From positions 1 through 6,620 of the forward strand of contig QKDG01000132.1 in NCBI GenBank assembly GCA_003246805.1: a DNA stretch of 6,620 nt, given 5' to 3'. Position numbers and translations under genes: made by a program. Below are positions 1 through 5,549 of the stretch, one piece after another (position 1 is the stretch's first letter; each line of letters starts with the position of its first letter). Source of the DNA: Clostridia bacterium (GTDB lineage Bacteria; Bacillota; Clostridia; Oscillospirales; Ruminococcaceae). A model generated the notes under the pieces. That model was not told where the DNA came from, did no database searches, and was given only the letters and a program-made list of their open reading frames with translations.

Positions 1-57
1 GATTACATATTATCAGTTGCTCCTGTTCAGACAAAAGGTTATAAATGTATATTATAG
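1..57 (+). CDS. C-terminal tail of an upstream gene (partial, unidentified)
   Basis: Frame 1 is open from the window edge and reads 18 residues (ending TKGYKCIL) to a TAG at 55-57, seven bases before the rlmH start. The composition looks like a normal protein tail, and the stop-to-start spacing is typical of an operon. Frame 2 is also open, to a TGA at 59-61, but reads less like a natural protein. Too little is visible to name the product. In some Firmicutes the gene before rlmH is the WalJ/YycJ metallo-beta-lactamase-fold hydrolase, but nothing here proves that. Confidence 0.35.
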   Translation, partial: DYILSVAPVQTKGYKCIL

Positions 58-64
58 GTGAAAA

Positions 65-547
65 ATGTTTAGTGTAAATTTATTGGTTTTAGGTAAGCTT
101 AAAGAAAAATATCTGTCAATGGCTGTTGATGAATATACAAAGCGTCTTGCTGCTTTCTGCAAATTCAGAATTGTTGAAATACCTGAATACCGTTTGACTG
201 AAAACCCGTCACAAAAGGAAATTGAAATTGCATTACAGTATGAATGCAGGCAGATAGGGGCTTATTTATCAAAATCCTCCTACAACTATGCAATGTGTAT
301 TGAGGGCAAACAGCTTTCAAGTGAAGAATTTGCAAAAAGCCTCATTGATATTTCAAATTCAGGGAAAAGCACACTCAATTTTATAATAGGCAGTTCTTTT
401 GGCCTTTCGGATGAAATTAAGAATATTTCTGATTTTAAGCTGTCAATTTCAAAGATGACATTCCCTCACCAGTTGGCAAGGGTAATGCTTATTGAGCAGA
501 TTTACAGGGCTTTTTCGATAAACAATAATTCGAAATATCACAAATAG
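65..547 (+). CDS. rlmH: 23S rRNA (pseudouridine1915-N3)-methyltransferase RlmH
   Basis: RlmH is a SPOUT-class (trefoil-knot) enzyme that uses S-adenosylmethionine to methylate N3 of pseudouridine 1915 in helix 69 of 23S rRNA, acting on assembled 70S ribosomes in the cytoplasm. The 160 residues match the family's usual length of about 155-160. The C-terminal knot is clear: IIGSSFGLSDE (residues 107-117) is the cofactor-binding loop, with Ser where many homologues have the second Gly of IGGS. It is followed by LSISKMTFPHQLARVMLIEQ (126-145) and the diagnostic YHK end (158-160). The ATG is preceded by AGGTG (56-60), close to the start. The preceding open frame stops seven bases upstream, so the gene is probably the distal member of an operon that enters from the left. 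The next gene, for SRP RNA, has its own promoter. Identification is very secure. Confidence 0.97.
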   Translation: MFSVNLLVLGKLKEKYLSMAVDEYTKRLAAFCKFRIVEIPEYRLTENPSQKEIEIALQYECRQIGAYLSKSSYNYAMCIEGKQLSSEEFAKSLIDISNSGKSTLNFIIGSSFGLSDEIKNISDFKLSISKMTFPHQLARVMLIEQIYRAFSINNNSKYHK

Positions 548-560
548 TAATAGCATTTTT

Positions 561-610
561 AAAAATATATTTCGTTATTTTTTTTTAGAAAATACAGCCT
601 TATTTTTTTT
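561..610 (+). terminator. possible weak AU-only terminators after rlmH
   Basis: Two AT-only hairpins lie just after rlmH. AAAAATA (561-567) pairs with TATTTTT (576-582) and runs into more T residues. AAAATA (589-594) pairs with TATTTT (601-606) and is followed by T607-610. Neither stem contains a G-C pair, so termination would be inefficient, and chance pairing in AT-rich DNA is possible. Confidence 0.3.
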
Positions 611-616
611 CGGGGC

Positions 617-645
617 TTGATATTTAACTAAGTATGTGATATAAT
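617..645 (+). promoter_or_regulatory. sigma-A promoter for the SRP RNA (and probably dnaX operon)
   Basis: A -35 box TTGATA (617-622) and a perfect -10 box TATAAT (640-645) are separated by exactly 17 bp. The bases TGA just before the -10 box give an extended -10 element (TGn). Transcription should start near 652-654, about 30 bases before the base of the SRP RNA helix, so the primary transcript would need 5' trimming. This is the best promoter in the window, fitting an abundant stable RNA. No separate promoter is evident for dnaX, so read-through probably supplies dnaX-ybaB-recR. Confidence 0.8.
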
Positions 646-683
646 AAATATCTATCAGTTGGATATAAAGGATTCGTTCCTCT

Positions 684-815
684 TCAATCCGAGATATAGG
701 TGTGCGGGTCCTGTGCAATGGAACACTGTGAATCATGTCAGGCGGGGAACCGAGCAGCATTAAGCGGGCAGTTTTATGTGCCGCAGTTCGCCTGCACACC
801 TATATGTCGGATTGA
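684..815 (+). ncRNA. ffs: signal recognition particle RNA (4.5S-like, small bacterial type)
   Basis: This RNA binds Ffh and helps target ribosomes making membrane or secreted proteins to FtsY at the membrane. The conserved domain IV tip is present. CGG (743-745) and CCG (750-752) close a GGAA tetraloop (746-749), flanked by the symmetric-loop sequences GTCAGG (737-742) and AGCAG (753-757). The 5' and 3' ends form one long terminal helix: 684-705 pairs with 794-815 with only a G693/G806 mismatch. At about 130 nt with no Alu-type domain visible, it is the small form rather than the roughly 270-nt Bacillus scRNA. Position directly before dnaX is the same as for scr in Bacillus subtilis. The helix ends in ATTATTTTT, which may act as a leaky intrinsic terminator in front of dnaX. 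The exact mature ends are uncertain by several bases. Confidence 0.93.
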
Positions 816-837
816 TTATTTTTAAAGGAGTGTTGAT

Positions 838-2439
838 ATGTATAAGGCTCTGTATAGGAAATGGCGCCCTTTAACATTTGATGATGTTGTTTCGCAGCCT
901 CATATTACCACAACTCTTAAAAACCAGCTTGTATTGGGCAAAACTGCCCATGCCTATCTTTTTACAGGTTCACGCGGAACAGGAAAAACATCTTGTGCCA
1001 GGATTTTTGCAAAAACGATTAATTGCCTTAATATGAAAGACGGTTCTCCTTGCCTTGAATGTGAGATTTGCAAGGGCGCTGATGCTGGCAATTTATCTGA
1101 TATAATAGAAATTGACGCTGCCAGCAACAACGGGGTTGACGATATCCGTGATATTCGTGAAGCCGCTATGTTTACCCCGGAAAAATGCAAATACAAGATT
1201 TATATTATTGATGAAGTTCACATGCTGTCAACAAATGCATTCAATGCTTTGTTAAAGATTATGGAAGAACCACCTTCTTATCTTAAATTTATCTTAGCGA
1301 CGACGGAAATTCATAAGGTGCCAGCAACCATACTTTCTCGCTGCCAGCGATATGATTTCAGGCGTATATTAACGCAGGATATCGTCGACAGGCTTATATA
1401 TATATCAAAGCAGGAGAATATCAGCATAAATGATGACGCAGCACAGCTTATTGCACGTATTTCTGATGGTGGAATGAGAGATGCACTTTCCTTGCTTGAC
1501 CAGTGCATAGCTTTTTCAGAGGATGTTAATCTTGATGTAGTCAGCTCAGTTGCAGGTATTGCAGGGCGTGATTATCTTTTTGATATGCTTGATGCAATAA
1601 TAAGCAGTGATGCAACCAGTGCACTTAAAATAATAGATAAGCTCTACTCAATGTCTAAGGATATGCAAAGGCTTTGTGAGGAGCTTTTGTCGCAGCTGAG
1701 AAACCTCATGCTTGTTAAAACTGTTCCTGAACAAAAGGATTTACTTGCATGTCTGCCAGATGAAATAAGCAGGCTATTGGAACTTTCAAAGCAAATAAGC
1801 CTTGAAGATATTTTGAACAAGCTTTCTTTTTTGCAGGATTGCAACGAACGGCTTGTCCGCTCGCAGTCCAAAAGAATTGAGTTTGAAATGTGTACAATAA
1901 GGCTTTGCACAAAAGATACAAGCATGCTTTCTTCATCGGGGGAAACTGCTATTGACAATGAAGTTTTAAGGCGGATTAATTCACTTGAACAGCAGGTTAA
2001 TAGCGGCAGAATATCTGCACCAAAGCGTGAAGTCAAAAAGCAGCTTGAACAGCTTCACCAGCCTGCACCTCAGGCAGAACCTACCGTTGATATGTCAAAA
2101 ATCACACCAGATATGTTAAAACAGCTTGATTGCTGGCCAGAAATTTTAGAGGATTTTAACAAAGTAAATCCTGCTGTTTCAGGCTCGCTAAAAGGCTCAC
2201 ATGCTTTTGTATATGATAATTTATTATTATTGATTGTTAAAAATGAGTTTTTTTTAAAGCTTTTCAAAATAAAGGAAAACGCGATATCACTTGGTGAGGT
2301 TGTAAAAGCCCATTTAGGAAAGGCTTTTGTAATAAGAGCAAAGTGCGACAGTTCTGAGCAGGAGAATAGCCAAAATCCAGTAAACAGGCTTATTTCAAAA
2401 GCACAGGAATCAAACATTAAGGTTGAAATCAAGGACTAA
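838..2439 (+). CDS. dnaX: DNA polymerase III subunit gamma/tau
   Basis: DnaX is the ATPase motor of the clamp loader, which opens the beta clamp and loads it onto primed DNA; full-length tau also tethers polymerase and helicase at the fork. The AAA+ module is complete: Walker A GSRGTGKT (44-51), zinc-module cysteines C63, C72, C75 and C78, Walker B IIDEVHML (123-130), sensor 1 around ATT (154-156), the arginine-finger SRC motif (167-169), and sensor 2 GGMRDAL (211-217). A helical collar domain runs to about residue 360. A Lys/Gln/Pro-rich linker follows (about 385-425), then a C-terminal domain (about 426-533) that looks like the tau-specific region. The 533 residues are close to Firmicutes DnaX length. 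AAAGGAG (824-830) lies seven bases before the ATG. It begins an operon with ybaB 29 bases downstream. Possible frameshift sites at 2034-2040 and 2250-2256 are listed under findings. Confidence 0.98.
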   Translation: MYKALYRKWRPLTFDDVVSQPHITTTLKNQLVLGKTAHAYLFTGSRGTGKTSCARIFAKTINCLNMKDGSPCLECEICKGADAGNLSDIIEIDAASNNGVDDIRDIREAAMFTPEKCKYKIYIIDEVHMLSTNAFNALLKIMEEPPSYLKFILATTEIHKVPATILSRCQRYDFRRILTQDIVDRLIYISKQENISINDDAAQLIARISDGGMRDALSLLDQCIAFSEDVNLDVVSSVAGIAGRDYLFDMLDAIISSDATSALKIIDKLYSMSKDMQRLCEELLSQLRNLMLVKTVPEQKDLLACLPDEISRLLELSKQISLEDILNKLSFLQDCNERLVRSQSKRIEFEMCTIRLCTKDTSMLSSSGETAIDNEVLRRINSLEQQVNSGRISAPKREVKKQLEQLHQPAPQAEPTVDMSKITPDMLKQLDCWPEILEDFNKVNPAVSGSLKGSHAFVYDNLLLLIVKNEFFLKLFKIKENAISLGEVVKAHLGKAFVIRAKCDSSEQENSQNPVNRLISKAQESNIKVEIKD

Positions 2440-2468
2440 CTATTATATAGGAAAAAAGGAGATTTTTT

Positions 2469-2816
2469 ATGAAAGCAAGATTACCACAAGGAATGGGCGG
2501 CGGCCCACAAAATATGAATGCAATGATTAAACAGGCTCAAAAAATGCAGGAGCAGATAGCAGCTTTGCAGAGCGAGCTTGACGAAAAAGAGTTTTCGGCT
2601 ACTGTTGGCGGCGGTGCTGTTGAAATTGTATTGACAGGCAAAAAAGTTGTCAAGGCGCTCAACATTAAGCCAGAGGTTGTAGACCCTGAGGATGTTGAAA
2701 TGTTGCAGGACCTTATTATGAGCGCGTTCAATCAGGCTATCAAAAATATTGACGAAACATCTGAGGCCGAAATGTCTAAGGTAACGGGCGGAGTTTCTGT
2801 TCCGGGGCTGTTCTAA
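2469..2816 (+). CDS. ybaB: YbaB/EbfC family nucleoid-associated protein
   Basis: Members of this family are small dimeric DNA-binding proteins that coat or organise the nucleoid. Their frequent position between dnaX and recR has led to suggestions of a link to replication or repair, but the precise role is not settled. The 115 residues fit the family. A Gly/Met-rich N-terminus (MKARLPQGMGGGPQNM) leads into an amphipathic helix with heptad character (about 17-40). A beta-rich core follows, including SATVGGGAVEIVLTGKKVV (43-61), then helices through LQDLIMSAFNQAI (79-91) and a typical C-terminal GG..VPGLF tail. AGGAG (2457-2461) is seven bases before the ATG. The stop codon overlaps the recR start (TAATG), so the two are probably translationally coupled. 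Confidence 0.95.
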   Translation: MKARLPQGMGGGPQNMNAMIKQAQKMQEQIAALQSELDEKEFSATVGGGAVEIVLTGKKVVKALNIKPEVVDPEDVEMLQDLIMSAFNQAIKNIDETSEAEMSKVTGGVSVPGLF

Positions 2817-3418
2817 TGGCAGAGAGTAACCCACTTCCATTAGTACTTCTTGCTGAGCAGTTTGCAAAGCTGCCGGGCATCGGTATGAAAACGGCGCAAC
2901 GGCTTGCTTATTATGTTATGACAATGAGCAAAGCTGATGCCAAAGCCTTTTCTGATTCGATATTAAACGCTCATTCAACAATACATTATTGCAAGGTGTG
3001 TCAGAATTTTACTGATTCAGATGTATGCCTGATATGTGAAAATGCAAAAAGGGATAGCTCCACAATCTGTGTTGTTGAGGGGCCGAAGGATGTTTCTGCA
3101 TTTGAGCGAACCAATGAATATAAAGGGCTGTATCATGTTCTTCATGGGCTGATTTCGCCTATGGATGGCATTACTCCCGAAAAAATAAGAATAAAAGAGC
3201 TTCTTGCAAGAATTCACAACTCAAATGTTGAAGAAGTCATTATGGCTACAAACCCAACGGTTGAGGGCGAAGCAACAGCAATGTATATATCAAAGCTTTT
3301 AAAACCACTTGGTATAAAAGTTACCCGCCTTGCTTTTGGTCTTCCCATGGGCGGAATACTCGAATATGCCGATGAAATTACTTTGTTTAAAGCTCTTGAA
3401 AACAGGAATGAAATTTAG
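2816..3418 (+). CDS. recR: recombination mediator protein RecR
   Basis: RecR works with RecO (and RecF) to load RecA onto SSB-coated single-stranded DNA at gaps and stalled forks. At 200 residues it has the standard length and architecture. A helix-hairpin-helix DNA-binding motif covers LPGIGMKTAQRLAYYV (19-34). A four-cysteine zinc finger has C59, C62, C71 and C74. A Toprim domain starts at CVVEGPKDV (85-93), with acidic E88, and includes ATNPTVEGEATA (144-155). The C-terminal signature GLPMGGILEYADEITL (175-190) is also present. The ATG overlaps the ybaB stop by one base and lacks a strong ribosome site (only a GGGG about 10 bases upstream), so translation probably depends on coupling. Its TAG stop sits inside the stem of the terminator that ends the operon. 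Confidence 0.98.
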   Translation: MAESNPLPLVLLAEQFAKLPGIGMKTAQRLAYYVMTMSKADAKAFSDSILNAHSTIHYCKVCQNFTDSDVCLICENAKRDSSTICVVEGPKDVSAFERTNEYKGLYHVLHGLISPMDGITPEKIRIKELLARIHNSNVEEVIMATNPTVEGEATAMYISKLLKPLGIKVTRLAFGLPMGGILEYADEITLFKALENRNEI

Positions 3419-3441
3419 GAACGATTTTTCGTTCCTTTTTT
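3417..3441 (+). terminator. intrinsic terminator ending the dnaX-ybaB-recR operon
   Basis: AGGAACGA (3417-3424) pairs perfectly with TCGTTCCT (3429-3436) around a TTTT loop, and a T run continues to 3441. The 8-bp stem starts at the second base of the recR TAG stop, so a ribosome finishing recR would sit over the 5' arm. tadA begins only 12 bases after the T run. Confidence 0.85.
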
Positions 3442-3453
3442 GTAGGTAAAAAT

Positions 3454-3915
3454 ATGAATGATGATATTTTTTATATGAAAAAAGCAATGGAGCTCGCTAA
3501 CGAGGCATTTGAACTTGGTGAAGTGCCAGTTGGTGCAGTTGTGGTAAAAAAATCTACCGGGGAGATTATAGGCACTGGCTATAACAGGCGTGAAACTGAT
3601 AAATCCCCCTTATCCCATGCTGAAATAATCGCAATAGAAAATGCAAGCAAAGCCCTTGGTGGCTGGCGGCTTATTGATTGTCAGCTTTTTGTAACACTTG
3701 AGCCATGCCCGATGTGCTCGGGTGCAATTATAAATTCAAGGATAGAAAAGGTTGTTTTTGGCGCTTACGATAAAAAGGCGGGGTGCTGTTCTTCTGTTAT
3801 AAATTTGTTTGAACTCCCTTTTAATCACAAGCCAGAAATAGTTGGTGGCGTTCTCGAAAAACAATGTGCAGAAGTACTTAGTGCGTTCTTTAAAAGGTTA
3901 AGAAAACAACTTTGA
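3454..3915 (+). CDS. tadA: tRNA-specific adenosine deaminase TadA
   Basis: TadA deaminates adenosine 34 (wobble position) of tRNA-Arg(ACG) to inosine, allowing one tRNA to read several arginine codons; it acts as a zinc-dependent cytoplasmic dimer. The cytidine/deoxycytidylate-deaminase fold is intact. H55-A-E57 supplies a zinc ligand and the catalytic glutamate, and P84-C85-P-M-C88 supplies the other two zinc ligands. The N-terminal DIFYMKKAMELA...GEVPVGAVVV block and the downstream GAYDKKAGCCSSVINLF segment are typical of TadA rather than cytidine or guanine deaminases. The 153 residues match the family. The start at 3454 keeps the conserved N-terminal helix, but the ribosome site is weak (TAGGT, 3443-3447). 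Because a good terminator precedes it, expression depends on read-through or on an unrecognised promoter. In B. subtilis tadA lies before the SRP RNA and dnaX; here it follows recR. Confidence 0.96.
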   Translation: MNDDIFYMKKAMELANEAFELGEVPVGAVVVKKSTGEIIGTGYNRRETDKSPLSHAEIIAIENASKALGGWRLIDCQLFVTLEPCPMCSGAIINSRIEKVVFGAYDKKAGCCSSVINLFELPFNHKPEIVGGVLEKQCAEVLSAFFKRLRKQL

Positions 3916-3918
3916 TTA

Positions 3919-3957
3919 ATTATTGCACAATAATATTTTATTAAAATTATTTTTTTT
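3919..3957 (+). terminator. possible AU-rich terminator after tadA
   Basis: Four bases after the tadA stop, ATTATT (3919-3924) can pair with AATAAT (3929-3934). Next, ATTTT (3935-3939) can pair with AAAAT (3943-3947), and a T8 run follows (3950-3957). Stems are almost entirely A-T, so strength is doubtful, but the position and the T run fit a terminator. Confidence 0.4.
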
Positions 3958-4027
3958 GTAATAAACTACAAAAAACAATGTATTTTTTGTTAAAAACGGG
4001 CAAAAATCAAGCGTTTTTTTAAAAAAA
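3952..4027 (+). repeat. cluster of overlapping poly-A/poly-T inverted repeats
   Basis: The gap between tadA and the HD-GYP gene holds several nested inverted repeats. TTTTTTGTA (3952-3960) is complementary to TACAAAAAA (3967-3975). The latter is also complementary over 8 bp to TTTTTTGT (3983-3990). AAAAACG (3992-3998) is complementary to CGTTTTT (4012-4018). The region ends in T7A7 (4014-4027). No open reading frame or known RNA motif was recognised here. The pairings are exact, but A/T tracts pair easily by chance. Confidence 0.45.
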
Positions 4028-4051
4028 GTAGATTTATGTTTTAATTTGTTG

Positions 4052-4057
4052 TATAAT
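4052..4057 (+). promoter_or_regulatory. candidate -10 box for the HD-GYP gene
   Basis: A perfect TATAAT lies about 40 bases before the start codon, giving an expected leader near 34 bases. The hexamer 17 bp upstream, TAGATT (4029-4034), is a poor -35 box and there is no TGn extension, although A/T tracts upstream could help polymerase binding. In AT-rich DNA an isolated TATAAT may be coincidental. Confidence 0.4.
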
Positions 4058-4097
4058 TAATTAACTTGATATTTATTTTAGTAAGGTTGTGAATATT

Positions 4098-5201
4098 ATG
4101 CTTCCAACTAATTTATTAAACACAGATTTATACTCAATTGTAAGTGCTTTTGATTTGTTTGAAGGCATGACAATCCCGTGTGAGATTTTTTATAAACAAA
4201 ATAGTGATTTAAAGCTTGCGCTGAAAAACACTACATTAAGTAAAATATCGATAATTAATCTTCAAAAGCTTGAAATGTCGTACGGTAGTTTATATGTAAG
4301 AAATTGTTATTTTGAAGTAATTGATAATGAAATTAAAAAGGAAAAAGACCGTAAGAATCTTGTAGCATTTTTGAATATTTATAGTAATATCAAGACTTTT
4401 GCGAGTAAAGTTATTGATAATACATTACAGACAAAAAGTATCAATAAGGCAAATACTGATATTGTTTCTTTCAATATAAAAAATACAATTGTTACATTTA
4501 GCGACAGCCATATACTTAAAGCTGTCAACGAGAAGCCTGCCGATTATTATTATTTATATAACCACAGCATTCACGTTGCAATGCTAAACGGGCTTATGGG
4601 CAAATGGCTCAAATATTCTGATGAACAAATCAGTAAGCTTGTAAGAATAGGCTTTTTGCATGATATAGGAAAAACAAGGATACCAGAGCAAATTCTAAAT
4701 AAGCCGGGACCGCTGACTGATTATGAATTCCAGATAATTAAAACTCATCCGGTGCATTCATATGAAATGCTTATTGAGTGTGGCGAGAAGGATACAGAAA
4801 TTCTTGAGGCTGTTCGCGGACATCACGAAAAAACAAATGGAACAGGTTATCCAGACAGACTGCCTTACGAAAAAATGTCAGAATATTCCAGAATAACAAC
4901 AATTTCTGATATTTATGACGCTATGATTTCAAAGAGGGTTTACAAATCAAGCAATTCACCTTTTGAGGTTCTTGATGAGTTTTCACGAGGTAAGTTTTCT
5001 AATCTTGACCCTCATCTGATTGATGTTTTTCTGCAAAGAATGCCAGGTGAGCTTATCGGGAAAAGAATTCTTCTTTCAGACGGCAGGGTAGGAACAGTTG
5101 TGTTCGTTAACCCAAGGGAATATTTATATCCAATTGTCAATATTGATGACAATATCATCAAGACCAATGAAAAACTCAGGTGCTTGTCATTTTTTGATTA
5201 G
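4098..5201 (+). CDS. HD-GYP domain protein, probable cyclic-di-GMP phosphodiesterase
   Basis: HD-GYP proteins are metal-dependent hydrolases that break cyclic-di-GMP to pGpG or GMP, lowering a second messenger that controls motility and biofilm. Counting from the ATG at 4098 (367 residues), the domain spans about 145-315: H156, HDIGK (188-192), H217 in KTHP, HHEKTNGTGYP (242-252) and D271 in SDIYDAM. These match the standard ligand order of the family. Two variations are visible: Tyr152 where trinuclear enzymes have a metal-binding Glu, and Asn247 where HHExxDGxGYP has Asp. The first 140 residues match no domain I recognise, with no membrane segment or receiver domain. Residues about 318-367 resemble a small beta module common after this domain. 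An in-frame GTG at 4089 is possible, but AAGGTTG (4083-4089) is spaced properly only for the ATG. A small membrane protein follows 33 bases downstream. Confidence 0.88.
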   Translation: MLPTNLLNTDLYSIVSAFDLFEGMTIPCEIFYKQNSDLKLALKNTTLSKISIINLQKLEMSYGSLYVRNCYFEVIDNEIKKEKDRKNLVAFLNIYSNIKTFASKVIDNTLQTKSINKANTDIVSFNIKNTIVTFSDSHILKAVNEKPADYYYLYNHSIHVAMLNGLMGKWLKYSDEQISKLVRIGFLHDIGKTRIPEQILNKPGPLTDYEFQIIKTHPVHSYEMLIECGEKDTEILEAVRGHHEKTNGTGYPDRLPYEKMSEYSRITTISDIYDAMISKRVYKSSNSPFEVLDEFSRGKFSNLDPHLIDVFLQRMPGELIGKRILLSDGRVGTVVFVNPREYLYPIVNIDDNIIKTNEKLRCLSFFD

Positions 5202-5234
5202 GAATTATTAACTGCTTTATGGAAAGGGCAACAG

Positions 5235-5507
5235 ATGAAAAAGGTAATTTTAAATTCAAATATAGTTTCTGTTAAAACCTTATTAGTATTTTTAGTTGCG
5301 TGTTTAACGTCATTCTTATACAAAAAGGCAGGTAGAAAAAACAAGTTTTTTAAAGCTGTCCCCAAAGCGTATAAATTTTGGGATGGCATTATAGAAAATA
5401 TGATAACAAAAAGTTATTATAAAGAAGTAAAAAATTCAAAGATAAATAGTGCTGTTTCAAATAAAGATATTGTGATTGAAGATGCAATTATCATCGATAT
5501 AACATAA
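5235..5507 (+). CDS. small hypothetical protein with one N-terminal hydrophobic segment
   Basis: I do not recognise this 90-residue protein. It is supported as a gene by AAAGGG (5223-5228), six bases before the ATG, by 33-base spacing from the HD-GYP gene, and by a strong terminator that starts at its stop codon. After MKKVILNSNIVSVK a hydrophobic stretch (about 15-29) is followed by a basic cluster KKAGRKNK (30-37). This suggests a single membrane anchor with the positive tail on the cytoplasmic side. LVAC (20-23) also fits a lipobox, so a lipoprotein with a short signal is possible. However, hydrophobic residues continue after the cysteine and the basic cluster would then lie outside, which favours an anchor. 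The remainder is Lys/Asn rich and ends in an Ile/Asp-rich segment (IVIEDAIIIDIT). Co-transcription with the HD-GYP gene is likely; any functional link is inference. Confidence 0.75.
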   Translation: MKKVILNSNIVSVKTLLVFLVACLTSFLYKKAGRKNKFFKAVPKAYKFWDGIIENMITKSYYKEVKNSKINSAVSNKDIVIEDAIIIDIT

Positions 5508-5539
5508 AAAAGCTGTTGTTTTTCTACAACAGCTTTTTT
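5506..5539. terminator. bidirectional intrinsic terminator between convergent genes
   Basis: A perfect 14-bp stem pairs 5506-5519 with 5526-5539 around a six-base loop. The core AGCTGTTGT/ACAACAGCT is flanked by five A residues on the left and five T residues on the right. It therefore gives a GC-containing hairpin plus U tract in either direction. It begins within the stop codon of the small plus-strand gene and lies 10 bases beyond the stop of the minus-strand lipoprotein gene. Confidence 0.92.
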
Positions 5540-5549
5540 ATGGGATTTT

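Noticed and set aside
17..45. Promoter-like TTGCTC, 17 bp, TATAAA before rlmH
   Set aside because: The -35 box matches consensus at only three bases, and the region reads as the coding end of an upstream gene, so an operon arrangement is more likely.
646..683. Alu domain of a large Bacillus-type SRP RNA
   Set aside because: The stretch between promoter and helix is only about 30 bases, and no Alu-type loops or 3' partner sequences were seen.
575..799. 74-codon open frame on the minus strand
   Set aside because: It lies antisense to the SRP RNA and its promoter, and the RNA's conserved structure fully explains the sequence; the encoded protein has no recognisable features.
4089..4097. GTG at 4089 as the HD-GYP start
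   Set aside because: The only ribosome-site-like sequence (AAGG, 4083-4086) would be two bases away, too close; the ATG at 4098 is suitably spaced.
3916..4097. Cyclic-di-GMP riboswitch upstream of the HD-GYP gene
   Set aside because: The gap was read for the conserved GEMM-type core and helices and none were found; the sequence is mostly A/T tracts.
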